Part shown: in pieces, positions 7,309 to 13,437 of the stretch
How the letters are laid out: the number at the start of each line of letters is the position of its first letter
How positions within the stretch are numbered: the stretch's first letter is position 1
Origin: WHSW01 sp036794585
GTDB taxonomy: Bacteria > Actinomycetota > Thermoleophilia > Solirubrobacterales > 70-9
Length of the DNA stretch: 14,593 bases
Direction of reading: 5' to 3'
NCBI GenBank assembly: GCA_036794585.1
Contig: DAIRGH010000075.1
Coordinates: forward strand, 1-14,593
Notes under the pieces: model-generated
What the model saw: only the letters and a program-made list of their open reading frames with translations
Database searches by the model: none
What the model was told of the DNA's origin: nothing
Position numbers and translations under genes: made by a program

Positions 7309-8081
7309 TCGATCGCCGGCAGAGCTTCGATCTCGACCGTGTCCAGCGGAAGCGCCAGCTTGCAGAAGTGCCCCCCGAACGGGGTGAGGTGGATGCTGCG
7401 GCGCACGATCCGGGCCCGGCCCGCCTCGCGCACGGCGTCGACCACGTCGGGTTGGGCCTCGAGCACCTGGTAGGGCTCGGGCTCAGACAGGCTCTCGCGC
7501 GAGAACCAGATCAGCCCCAGCCGGTAGAGGTTCGACAGGTAGGCCGGAACGCGATCGGGATGCATCAGCCCCGCGTGCCGGGCGATCATCGTCAGCCCGG
7601 GCGAGACAACCGCCGAGCCCATGTCGAGCGGCCGCCACGTGCGGATGTCGACCGCCGCCTGCGGCCCCTCGATCGCCAGGAGGCGCAGGATCCGCGCCTC
7701 GTCGGGCGAGAGCTCGGTGAGGATGCGGGCGTAGGCGGGGTGAGGGTCACCATCCTCGCCGAGCTCCGAGGAGCGCTCGAGCAGCGCGGTGCCGCGATCG
7801 CGCAGGGTCTGCTCGCGGTCGTTGCTGCGCGCCGCGACCGCGGCCTGATCGACGCCGGGCTTCAGCAGACGCTCTGCCCCCGCGACGACCTCGGCACGCG
7901 CGTCGCGGATCAAATCTGCCGCCGACTCGCGACCGATTGCAACCCGCGTCATCCGGCGTCCGAGCCGCAGCGCGTTGCCGGCGGTCCAGCCCACGCTGCG
8001 CACCCACGCCCCGGCGGCGATCCTGGCGAGCCCGGGCGCCGCGTCGAGGCGGCCGCTGTTGTCGCTGCGCTCAGTCTCCAT
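7305..8081 (-). CDS. DUF4393/Abi-alpha-like protein
   Basis: A 258-residue protein. The N-terminal half (12-105) is helical and rich in Ala and Arg. Residues about 113-240 resemble the DUF4393 (Abi-alpha) domain: HPAYARILTELSPDEARILRLL, then YLSNLYRLGLIWFS, then a C-terminal HLTPFGGHFCKL. This family is named for a phage abortive-infection protein, but most members have no tested function. No signal peptide or clear membrane segment is seen, so it is likely cytoplasmic. The ATG at 8081 is chosen because it overlaps the SnoaL-like gene by 11 bp with a purine-rich GAGGG upstream; a start at 8165 would overlap far more. Its TGA overlaps the GTG of the dehydrogenase downstream. The family call rests on motif memory alone, with moderate certainty. 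Confidence 0.7.
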   Translation of the reverse strand: METERSDNSGRLDAAPGLARIAAGAWVRSVGWTAGNALRLGRRMTRVAIGRESAADLIRDARAEVVAGAERLLKPGVDQAAVAARSNDREQTLRDRGTALLERSSELGEDGDPHPAYARILTELSPDEARILRLLAIEGPQAAVDIRTWRPLDMGSAVVSPGLTMIARHAGLMHPDRVPAYLSNLYRLGLIWFSRESLSEPEPYQVLEAQPDVVDAVREAGRARIVRRSIHLTPFGGHFCKLALPLDTVEIEALPAIE

Positions 8082-8577
8082 CCGGCCCTCGCCAGTCGTC
8101 GATCGTCGTGTAGCCGCGGGCGCCGAAGTCGAAGCCGAGCAGGTCGCCGCGAGGGTTGCGGGCATCGCCGTGGTGATAGGCGCGGATCTCGGCGATCCGC
8201 CCGTCCTCGAGCCGGAACCACTCGGTGCCGCGGTTCAACCGCTTCTCGCCGGACTTGGGATCGCGCCAGGTCATCGTCCACTCGATCACCGCCTCGTCGC
8301 CGTCGGCGATCCCGCGCTCCATCCACCACTGGCCGTCCATGTTGTCGATGCCCCAGCGGGCGTTCTCGGCGATCGCCCGGGCGCCCTCGTGCGGGCCGAG
8401 CCGGGTGTAGTAGTGGACCGCGTCGTCGGTGAAGTGCGAGGCGATCAGATCGACGTCGCCGCCGTTGAGCGCCTCGTAGTAACTGCGGATGTGATCGAGC
8501 GGGTCGATCCCTGGATTCTCCCAGCGCGGTGTCGATTCGGGCGCCGGCCGTTCGTCGTTAGGGTGACGCGACGCCAT
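8071..8577 (-). CDS. SnoaL-like/NTF2-fold protein
   Basis: A 168-residue protein of the SnoaL-like (NTF2) superfamily. A first helix (DPLDHIRSYYEALNGGDVDL) is followed by FTDDAVHYYT, a GARAIAENARW helix, and strands EAVIEWTMTWRD, RGTEWFRLEDGRIAEIRAYH. The family covers polyketide cyclases, isomerases and many small-molecule binding proteins; the ligand here is unknown. The ATG at 8577 is preferred; one at 8607 would add ten residues and cover the ribosome-binding site of the divergent DGPF gene. No Shine-Dalgarno is visible, so the mRNA may be leaderless. Its first codons overlap the predicted ECF promoter of the divergent gene. It heads a unit with the DUF4393-like protein (11-bp overlap) and a dehydrogenase. 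Confidence 0.8.
   Translation of the reverse strand: MASRHPNDERPAPESTPRWENPGIDPLDHIRSYYEALNGGDVDLIASHFTDDAVHYYTRLGPHEGARAIAENARWGIDNMDGQWWMERGIADGDEAVIEWTMTWRDPKSGEKRLNRGTEWFRLEDGRIAEIRAYHHGDARNPRGDLLGFDFGARGYTTIDDWRGPDGD
8530..8556 (+). promoter_or_regulatory. Candidate ECF42-type autoregulated promoter upstream of the DGPF gene
   Basis: TGTCGA (8530-8535) and CGTC (8553-8556) are spaced by 17 bp. As I recall, ECF42 sigma factors recognise TGTCGA at -35 and CG(A/T)C at -10 upstream of DGPF genes. Transcription would begin near 8563, giving a leader of about 47 nt with a strong ribosome-binding site. The site lies inside the 5' coding end of the divergent SnoaL-like gene. Confidence 0.6.
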
Positions 8578-8609
8578 TTGGGGCAGCGCGAGATGCCAAG
8601 GAGGCACAG

Positions 8610-9002
8610 ATGAAGTACATGCTGATCCTCGCCGGTCCGGAGGGGGGCTGGGAGGACGTCACCCCGGAGCAGATGAAGGCCGAGATGGACCGCTGGCAGG
8701 AGTTCGGCGAGTCGCTGGTCAAGGCGAACGCCTTCCTCGCCGGCGAGGGCCTGCAGGAGAGCGCCACCGCGACCACCGTACGGATCTCCGAGGACGGCGA
8801 GCGGATCGTTACCGACGGGCCGTTCGCCGAGACGAAGGAGCAGGTCGGCGGCTTCTACCTGATCGAGTGCGAGAACCTCGACGAGGCCCTCGATTGGGCG
8901 AAGAAGGTTCCGCTTCAGGCCGGCGGGGTCGAGGTCCGGCCGGTGATGGACTACACCCAGTACGGCTACGAGGAGCCGAGCGCCGCGGAGGCCTCCTCTT
9001 AG
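8610..9002 (+). CDS. DGPF-domain (YCII-related) protein partnered with an ECF42 sigma factor
   Basis: A 130-residue protein with the family-defining TDGPFAETKEQVGGF motif (D69-F72). The start is certain: AAGGAGG (8598-8604) lies five bases before the ATG. The fold is the YCII/DGPF ferredoxin-like barrel, running MKYMLILAGPE, a long helix near 18-37, then strands around 55-68, 80-87 and 106-113. The biochemical role of DGPF proteins is not settled. They are conserved neighbours and main targets of ECF42 sigma factors. Here the gene sits directly before such a sigma factor, its stop TAG overlaps the sigma reading frame, and a matching ECF-type promoter lies upstream. It probably forms a bicistronic, self-activated unit. 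Confidence 0.88.
   Translation: MKYMLILAGPEGGWEDVTPEQMKAEMDRWQEFGESLVKANAFLAGEGLQESATATTVRISEDGERIVTDGPFAETKEQVGGFYLIECENLDEALDWAKKVPLQAGGVEVRPVMDYTQYGYEEPSAAEASS
8987..8991 (+). promoter_or_regulatory. Ribosome-binding site GGAGG that points to an unusual sigma-factor start
   Basis: GGAGG (8987-8991) lies inside the end of the DGPF gene. Seven bases later comes TTA (8999-9001), the codon where homology to ECF42 proteins begins. The spacing is ideal for initiation there, but TTA is not a usual start codon. GGAGGCCTCC (8987-8996) is also a perfect palindrome. Confidence 0.45.
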
Positions 9003-10237
9003 ACGCGGCGCCCGGGGCCGTCGACCGCACCTTCCGGCACGAGTCCGGGAGGGCGGTCGCGACCCTGATCCGCGTGCTCGGCGACTTCGACGCCGCCGAG
9101 GAGGCGGTCCAGGAGGCGTTCGCGGTCGCGCTCGAGCGCTGGCCGCGGGACGGAGTTCCCGACAATCCCGGCGCGTGGATCACCCGCGTCGCGCGCAACA
9201 AGGCGATCGACCGCCTGCGCCGGGCGCAGACCTTGGAGTCCAAGCGCCCCGAGCTGGAGACCCTCGAGCGTCTGCGCGACGACGCGCCGCAGGAACCCGA
9301 GGCGTTTCGCGACGACCGCTTGCGCCTGATCTTCACCTGCTGTCACCCGGCGCTGGCGCCGGAGGCGCGGGTGGCGCTGACGCTGCGCACGCTCGGCGGG
9401 CTGACGACGCCCGAGATCGCCCGCGCCTTCCTGGTCGCCGAGCCGACGATGGCGCAGCGGCTGGTACGAGCGAAGCGCAAGATCCGCGAGGCCCGCATTC
9501 CTTACGAGGTCCCGGAGGGGGACCGATTGGCCGAGCGCCTGCCGTCGGTGCTGGCGACGCTGTACCTGATCTTCAACGAGGGCTACATGGCCTCGGGAAG
9601 CGAGACGCTTGTCCGTGCTGAGCTCTGCGCCGAGGCGATCCGGCTCGCGCGTGTACTGCGTGAGCTCATGCCGAGGGAGCCGGACGCGACGGCGTTGCTG
9701 GCGCTGATGCTCCTTCACGATGCGCGCCGCGACGCTCGCACCAATGAGCGCGGCGACCTGGTCCTGCTCGACGACCAGGACCGCTCGCTCTGGAACCGCC
9801 GGCAGATCGCCGAGGGGTTGGAGCTGGCGCAGGCGGCGGCGAGGTGGGGGCCGCAGCCGTACGTGCTGCAGGCGCTGATCGCGGCCGAGCACTCGCGCCA
9901 GGTCGTTGCCTCCGGCACCGATTGGAAGCGGATCGCCCGGCTGTATGCCTGGCTTGCGGCCGTGAACCCCTCGCCCGTCGTCGACCTCAACCGAGCCGTC
10001 GCCGTTGCGATGGCCGAGGCGCCGGAGGACGGTCTCGCCCTGATCGACTCGATCGAGGGGCTTGACGACTACGGCCCGTACCACGTCGCCCGCGCCGACC
10101 TGCTGCGGCGAGCCGGGCGCGACCGCGAGGCTGCGGCTGCATACGAGCGGGCCCTGGAGCTGGCGCCGAACCCGGTGGAGCGCGCCTTCCTCGAGCGCCG
10201 CCTGGCCGAGTCAGTACGAGCGGGGGAGGCCGAGTGA
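8999..10237 (+). CDS. ECF42-type RNA polymerase sigma factor with TPR-like C-terminal extension (start unresolved)
   Basis: About 412 residues counted from 8999. Sigma region 2 spans about 9-76 (GDFDAAEEAVQEAF, then DNPGAWITRVARNKAIDRLRR) and region 4 about 120-166 (LTLRTLGGLTTPEIA, AEPTMAQRLVRAKRKIREA). A long extension follows, unlike the 180-residue basic ECF layout. Residues 180-270 hold the conserved IFNEGYMAS and ELCAEAIRLARVL, and 310-402 form TPR-like helices (VDLNRAVAVAM, DLLRRAGRDREAAAAYERAL). This is the ECF42 architecture, which lacks a typical anti-sigma partner; the extension is thought to control activity. The only in-frame standard starts are GTG 8867, adding 44 unrelated residues from inside the DGPF gene, and GTG 9074, which removes part of region 2. 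I place the left edge at 8999 by homology and the ribosome-binding site. The 3' end overlaps the convergent dehydrogenase by 27 bp. Confidence 0.88.
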   Translation, partial: LDAAPGAVDRTFRHESGRAVATLIRVLGDFDAAEEAVQEAFAVALERWPRDGVPDNPGAWITRVARNKAIDRLRRAQTLESKRPELETLERLRDDAPQEPEAFRDDRLRLIFTCCHPALAPEARVALTLRTLGGLTTPEIARAFLVAEPTMAQRLVRAKRKIREARIPYEVPEGDRLAERLPSVLATLYLIFNEGYMASGSETLVRAELCAEAIRLARVLRELMPREPDATALLALMLLHDARRDARTNERGDLVLLDDQDRSLWNRRQIAEGLELAQAAARWGPQPYVLQALIAAEHSRQVVASGTDWKRIARLYAWLAAVNPSPVVDLNRAVAVAMAEAPEDGLALIDSIEGLDDYGPYHVARADLLRRAGRDREAAAAYERALELAPNPVERAFLERRLAESVRAGEAE

Positions 10238-11323
10238 GTGCTCGGCGACGTAGTTGAGGATCATCTCGCGCGAGACCGGCGCGGTGCGGGCCAGGCGCAC
10301 GCCCCAGTACAGGTCGGTGAGCCCGTACTCGAGCGCGAAGCCGTTGCCGCCGTGAGTCTGGATCGCCTGATCGACGCAGTGGATCGCGGCCTCGGCGGCG
10401 GCGTACTTGGCCATGTTGGCCGCCTCGCCGGCAGGGGCGCCGACGTCGTAGAGCGCCGCGGCCTTCTGGGTCATCAGCCGCGCCAGCTCGAGCTCGATCT
10501 TGGCCTGGGCGAGCGGGTGCGAGAGACCCTGGTGGGCGCCGATCGGCTGTGACCAGACGACCCGCTCGCGCGCATACGCGGCGGCGAGCTCGAGGGCGCG
10601 GAGCCCGGCGCCGGCGGCGACAGCGGCGCCCATGATCCGCTCCGGGTTGAGCCCGTCGAAGGCGGCCGCCAGGCCGGCCGTCTCGGATTCGCCGATCACC
10701 CGGTCGGCGGGCACCTCGACGTCGTCGAAGTACAGCTGCCACTGCTTGTCGGAGGCGCGCACGGCCACCGGGATGTGCTGCTTCTCGAGACCGGGCGAGT
10801 CGGTGTCGACGAGCATCAGCAGCGGCAGCCCGAGCGTGCCGTCGGCCTCGCGCTTGCGCGCCACGACCAGGATCGCCTGGGCGTCCTCGACGCCCGAGAT
10901 GTAGGTCTTGGTGCCGCGCACGCGGTAGGCGCCGTTGTCGCGGGTCGCTGCGGTGGAGAGGTTGTGCGAGTTGGTGCCCGCGTCGGGCTCGGTGATCGCG
11001 AACGCGACCCGGGTCGTCCCGGCGGCGATTCCCGGCAGCCAGTGCTCGCGCTGCTCCTCGGTGCCGTGCCGGGTCAGGATCGAGCCGACGATCGCCGGCG
11101 ACACGACGATCAGCAGCAGCGAGCAGCCGGCCCGCGAGATCTCCTCGCCGACGGCCTGCAGCGCGTACATGCCGAGTCCACCGCCGCCGTAGCGCTCGGG
11201 CAGGTTGACGCCGAGGTAGCCCTTGCCGGCGAGCGCGTCCCAGAGCTCGCGCGGCGGCTCGCCCGCCTCGACGATCCGGCGGTGGTACTCGGGCCCGCCG
11301 ACCTGCGCGCAGATCCCGCGCAC
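10211..11323 (-). CDS. Acyl-CoA dehydrogenase, FadE-like; N-terminus probably longer than the GTG start shows
   Basis: A 370-residue protein from GTG 11323. It carries AITEPDAGTNS (109-119, signature 1) and THGGNGFALEYGL (323-335, in the signature 2 region). The C-terminal SCAD-type Glu is absent (the region reads TAPVSREM). E228 in LNPERIM may be the catalytic base, as in isovaleryl-type enzymes; this is less certain than for its neighbours. The frame stays open upstream with typical N-terminal helix sequence (ALSLVASDEEREIRDAV), but contains no ATG, GTG or TTG. CTG 11368 or ATC 11377 would fit homology and lie a few bases after the upstream stop. It is the second gene of a unit with the dehydrogenase at 11382-12593. 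Substrate unknown. Confidence 0.88.
   Translation of the reverse strand: MRGICAQVGGPEYHRRIVEAGEPPRELWDALAGKGYLGVNLPERYGGGGLGMYALQAVGEEISRAGCSLLLIVVSPAIVGSILTRHGTEEQREHWLPGIAAGTTRVAFAITEPDAGTNSHNLSTAATRDNGAYRVRGTKTYISGVEDAQAILVVARKREADGTLGLPLLMLVDTDSPGLEKQHIPVAVRASDKQWQLYFDDVEVPADRVIGESETAGLAAAFDGLNPERIMGAAVAAGAGLRALELAAAYARERVVWSQPIGAHQGLSHPLAQAKIELELARLMTQKAAALYDVGAPAGEAANMAKYAAAEAAIHCVDQAIQTHGGNGFALEYGLTDLYWGVRLARTAPVSREMILNYVAEHSLGLPRSY
10229..10246. terminator. Perfect 6-bp hairpin around the sigma-factor stop codon
   Basis: GCCGAG (10229-10234) and CTCGGC (10241-10246) pair perfectly around a 6-nt loop that contains the sigma stop TGA. No T run follows, and the hairpin lies inside the 3' coding end of the convergent dehydrogenase, so it may be chance. 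It is the only stem at this tail-to-tail overlap. Confidence 0.22.
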
Positions 11324-11381
11324 GGCATCGCGGATTTCGCGCTCCTCGTCGGAGGCAACGAGAGACAGCGCCGCGATATCG

Positions 11382-12593
11382 CTAGAGGCCGTAGCTACGC
11401 CCGATCACCTCGAGCATGATCTCGTCGGTGCCGGCGCCGATCCGGTTGAGGCGCTGGTCGCGGTAGGCGCGCTCGATCTCGTATTCCTTCATGTAGCCGT
11501 AGCCGCCGTGGATCTGCACGCACTCGTCGGCGACCTCGTGGCAGACGCGCGTCGCGAACAGCTTCGCCATCGTGATCTCGCGCACCGGGTACTCGCCGTT
11601 GGCGAAGCGCCACGCGGTCGCGTGGACCATCTGCTTCGCCGCCTCGATCTTGGTTGCCATGTCGGCGAACTTGTGGCGGATCGCCTGAAAGCGGCCGATC
11701 GGCCGGCCGAACGCCTGGCGCTCCTGGGCGTACTCGAGCGTCTTCTCGAACATCCGCTCACACGACGCGTAGCACCCCGCCGCGGCGACCAGCCGCTCTC
11801 CCTGAAGCTCCCAGGAGATGTGGTAGAAGCCCTTGCCGACCTCGCCGAGCACGGCATCTGCGGGCACGCGCATGTCCTCGAAGGCGAGCTCGCCGGTGTC
11901 GGAGGCGTGCATGCCCATCTTCTCCAGCTCGCGCGAGACGTGGAAGCCTGGGATGCGTTCGCCGTTCTCGTCGCGCAGGTCGACGACGAACAGGGTGATG
12001 CCCTCGTGCTTGGCCTCCGGGTCGGTCTTGCACACCAGCACGCCGAAGTCGGCGCGAGGCCCGTTGGTGATGAACGTCTTGGCGCCGTTGATCACGTACT
12101 CGTCGCCGTCGCGGATCGCGGTGGTGCGGATCGACGCGACGTCCGAGCCGGCGCCGGGCTCGGTGATCCCGAGGCACCCGACCTTCTCGCCCTTGATCCC
12201 GGGCACCAGGTAGCGCTGCTTCTGCTCCTCGGTGCCGAGCAGGTGAACGGGGGGCAGGACCATGTCGGTCTGCACCGCGAAGCCCATGTTGGTGCCGCCC
12301 GAGCCGGAGTAGCTCATGCACTCGGCGCGGACCAGCGAGTAGAAGTAGTCGCCGCCCTGGCCGCCGTACTCCTCGGGGAAGCAGAGGCCGAGGTATCCCA
12401 GCTCGCCGGCCCGGCGCATTGCCTCGGTCGGCCAGTAGGTCTCCTCCCACTCGTTGCGGTGCGGACGAAGCTCCTTCTTGACCCAGGCGCTCATCGACTC
12501 GCGCAGGTCGAGGTGCTCGTCGGTGAAGATGAAATGCTTGCGCGAGCCGTCGTGCTCGGGCTTGATCACGGTGGATGGGGCTGCAGTTGCCAA
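11382..12593 (-). CDS. Acyl-CoA dehydrogenase, isovaleryl/long-chain type
   Basis: A 403-residue FAD enzyme. Signature 1 is LGITEPGAGSD (141-151); signature 2 includes IHGGYGYMKEYEIERAY. E266 in QGERLVA aligns with the helix-G catalytic Glu of isovaleryl-CoA dehydrogenase, and the SCAD position is Ala/Gly (IGAGTDE). It shares long near-identical blocks with the dehydrogenase at 6130-7308 (EPGAGSDVASIRT, AFGRPIGRFQ), so the two are paralogues. The start is TTG at 12593, chosen because AAGGAG lies five bases before it and the frame offers no better start. It heads a two-gene minus-strand operon and diverges from a crotonase and a carboxyltransferase gene across a 52-bp gap with inverted repeats. 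The context suggests branched-chain acyl-CoA breakdown. Confidence 0.93.
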   Translation of the reverse strand: MATAAPSTVIKPEHDGSRKHFIFTDEHLDLRESMSAWVKKELRPHRNEWEETYWPTEAMRRAGELGYLGLCFPEEYGGQGGDYFYSLVRAECMSYSGSGGTNMGFAVQTDMVLPPVHLLGTEEQKQRYLVPGIKGEKVGCLGITEPGAGSDVASIRTTAIRDGDEYVINGAKTFITNGPRADFGVLVCKTDPEAKHEGITLFVVDLRDENGERIPGFHVSRELEKMGMHASDTGELAFEDMRVPADAVLGEVGKGFYHISWELQGERLVAAAGCYASCERMFEKTLEYAQERQAFGRPIGRFQAIRHKFADMATKIEAAKQMVHATAWRFANGEYPVREITMAKLFATRVCHEVADECVQIHGGYGYMKEYEIERAYRDQRLNRIGAGTDEIMLEVIGRSYGL

Positions 12594-12598
12594 GACGA

Positions 12599-12604
12599 CT
12601 CCTT
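12599..12604 (-). promoter_or_regulatory. Ribosome-binding site AAGGAG supporting the TTG start of the dehydrogenase
   Basis: Read on the minus strand, AAGGAG is followed by TCGTC and then TTG (12593-12591). The five-base spacing supports TTG as the true start of the dehydrogenase gene. Confidence 0.7.
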
Positions 12605-12631
12605 GCTCGACGGAAGTAGTCAGCGTAGAGT
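12603..12631 (+). promoter_or_regulatory. Candidate promoter for the crotonase-carboxyltransferase genes
   Basis: TTGCTC (12603-12608) and TAGAGT (12626-12631) are spaced by 17 bp. Transcription would begin about 12638, giving a leader of only about 8 nt before the TTG at 12646. This agrees with the lack of any ribosome-binding site. Both hexamers are only partial matches to consensus, and the -10 lies inside the inverted repeats. Confidence 0.35.
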
Positions 12632-12646
12632 AATACTTCCTACTCT
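12612..12646. promoter_or_regulatory. Overlapping inverted repeats, candidate operator between divergent acyl-CoA genes
   Basis: Repeat 1 is GGAAGTA (12612-12618) and TACTTCC (12634-12640), perfect over 7 bp with a 15-bp spacer. Repeat 2 is AGAGTA (12627-12632) and TACTCT (12641-12646), perfect over 6 bp with an 8-bp spacer. They overlap, fill most of the 52-bp gap between two TTG starts, and cover the predicted plus-strand -10. The gap is visibly AT-richer than its flanks. A dimeric repressor of the TetR or MarR kind would fit; no regulator gene lies in the window. Confidence 0.5.
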
Positions 12647-13437
12647 TGACCGCATTCGAGAAGATCCGCTACGACGTCGCCGCCGACACGGGCGTCGCGA
12701 CCATCTCGCTGGACGACCCCGAGACCCGCAATGCGCTCTCGACCGAGTTGCTCGACGAGCTGCTGGAAGCGCTGCGGGCGGCGAAGGGCGACGAGGCGGT
12801 GAGGGTGGTGGTCTTGACCTCGACGCACGAGAAGGTGTTCTCGTCGGGCGCGAACCTGGGCGGCTTTGCCGCCGACGCGCCGACCGCGCACAAGTACATG
12901 GGCACGGCGGCCTTCCCGACCGTGTTCCGGGAGCTCGGCGAGCTCGGCAAGCCCTCGATCCTCGCCGCCAACGGCCACGTGCTCGCGGGCGCGCTCGGGA
13001 TCGCGCTCGCCTGCGATCTCATCGTCGCCAAGGACACCGCGGGCTTCGGCACCCCCGAGATCAACGTCGGCCTGTTCCCGTTCATGATCATGGCGCTCAT
13101 CTACCGCAACGTCCCGCGCAAGAAGACGAATGAGCTGCTGCTGCTCGGCGAGCGGCTGACCGCCGAGGAGGCGCGCGAGGCGGGCATCGTCAACAAGGTC
13201 GTGCCGGCGGCGGAGTTCGACGCCGCGGTCGCCGAGTGGGCCACCAAGCTTGCCTCGAAGTCGCCGCTGATCATGCGGCTCGGCAAGGACGCGATGTGGC
13301 GCCAGATGGACATGCCGCTCGCCGACGCGCTCGACTACCTGCGCTCGCAGCTGACGATCGAGCTCTCGACCGAGGACGCGATCGAGGGCGTCACCGCGTT
13401 CTTCGAGAAGCGCGACCCGCAGTGGAAGGGACGATGA
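12646..13437 (+). CDS. Enoyl-CoA hydratase/isomerase (crotonase) family protein
   Basis: A 263-residue protein of normal crotonase length. The oxyanion-hole segments are FSSGANLGGF (near 65-74) and NGHVLAGALGIALACD (109-124). E138 in GTPEINVG matches the catalytic Glu164 of mitochondrial enoyl-CoA hydratase, but the Glu144 position is G118. A single-Glu site occurs in some methylglutaconyl-CoA hydratase-like and isomerase-type members, so it may not be a standard beta-oxidation hydratase. The start is TTG 12646, the only start-like codon after an in-frame TAA at 12631; no ribosome-binding site is present, so the mRNA may be nearly leaderless. The stop abuts the next ATG with no gap. Divergence from an isovaleryl-type dehydrogenase and linkage to a carboxyltransferase suggest a leucine- or isoprenoid-like acyl-CoA route; this is inference. 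Confidence 0.88.
   Translation: MTAFEKIRYDVAADTGVATISLDDPETRNALSTELLDELLEALRAAKGDEAVRVVVLTSTHEKVFSSGANLGGFAADAPTAHKYMGTAAFPTVFRELGELGKPSILAANGHVLAGALGIALACDLIVAKDTAGFGTPEINVGLFPFMIMALIYRNVPRKKTNELLLLGERLTAEEAREAGIVNKVVPAAEFDAAVAEWATKLASKSPLIMRLGKDAMWRQMDMPLADALDYLRSQLTIELSTEDAIEGVTAFFEKRDPQWKGR

Noticed and set aside
8985..9005. Minus-one frameshift fusing the DGPF protein to the sigma factor, helped by the internal GGAGG
   Set aside because: The codons TCC TCT TAG have no slippery heptamer and would not re-pair well in the -1 frame; separate DGPF and sigma proteins are the family norm.
11223..13133. 636-codon open frame on the plus strand across two dehydrogenase genes
   Set aside because: It is antisense to two clear dehydrogenase genes and then runs out of frame through the crotonase gene; low-complexity composition and no motif.
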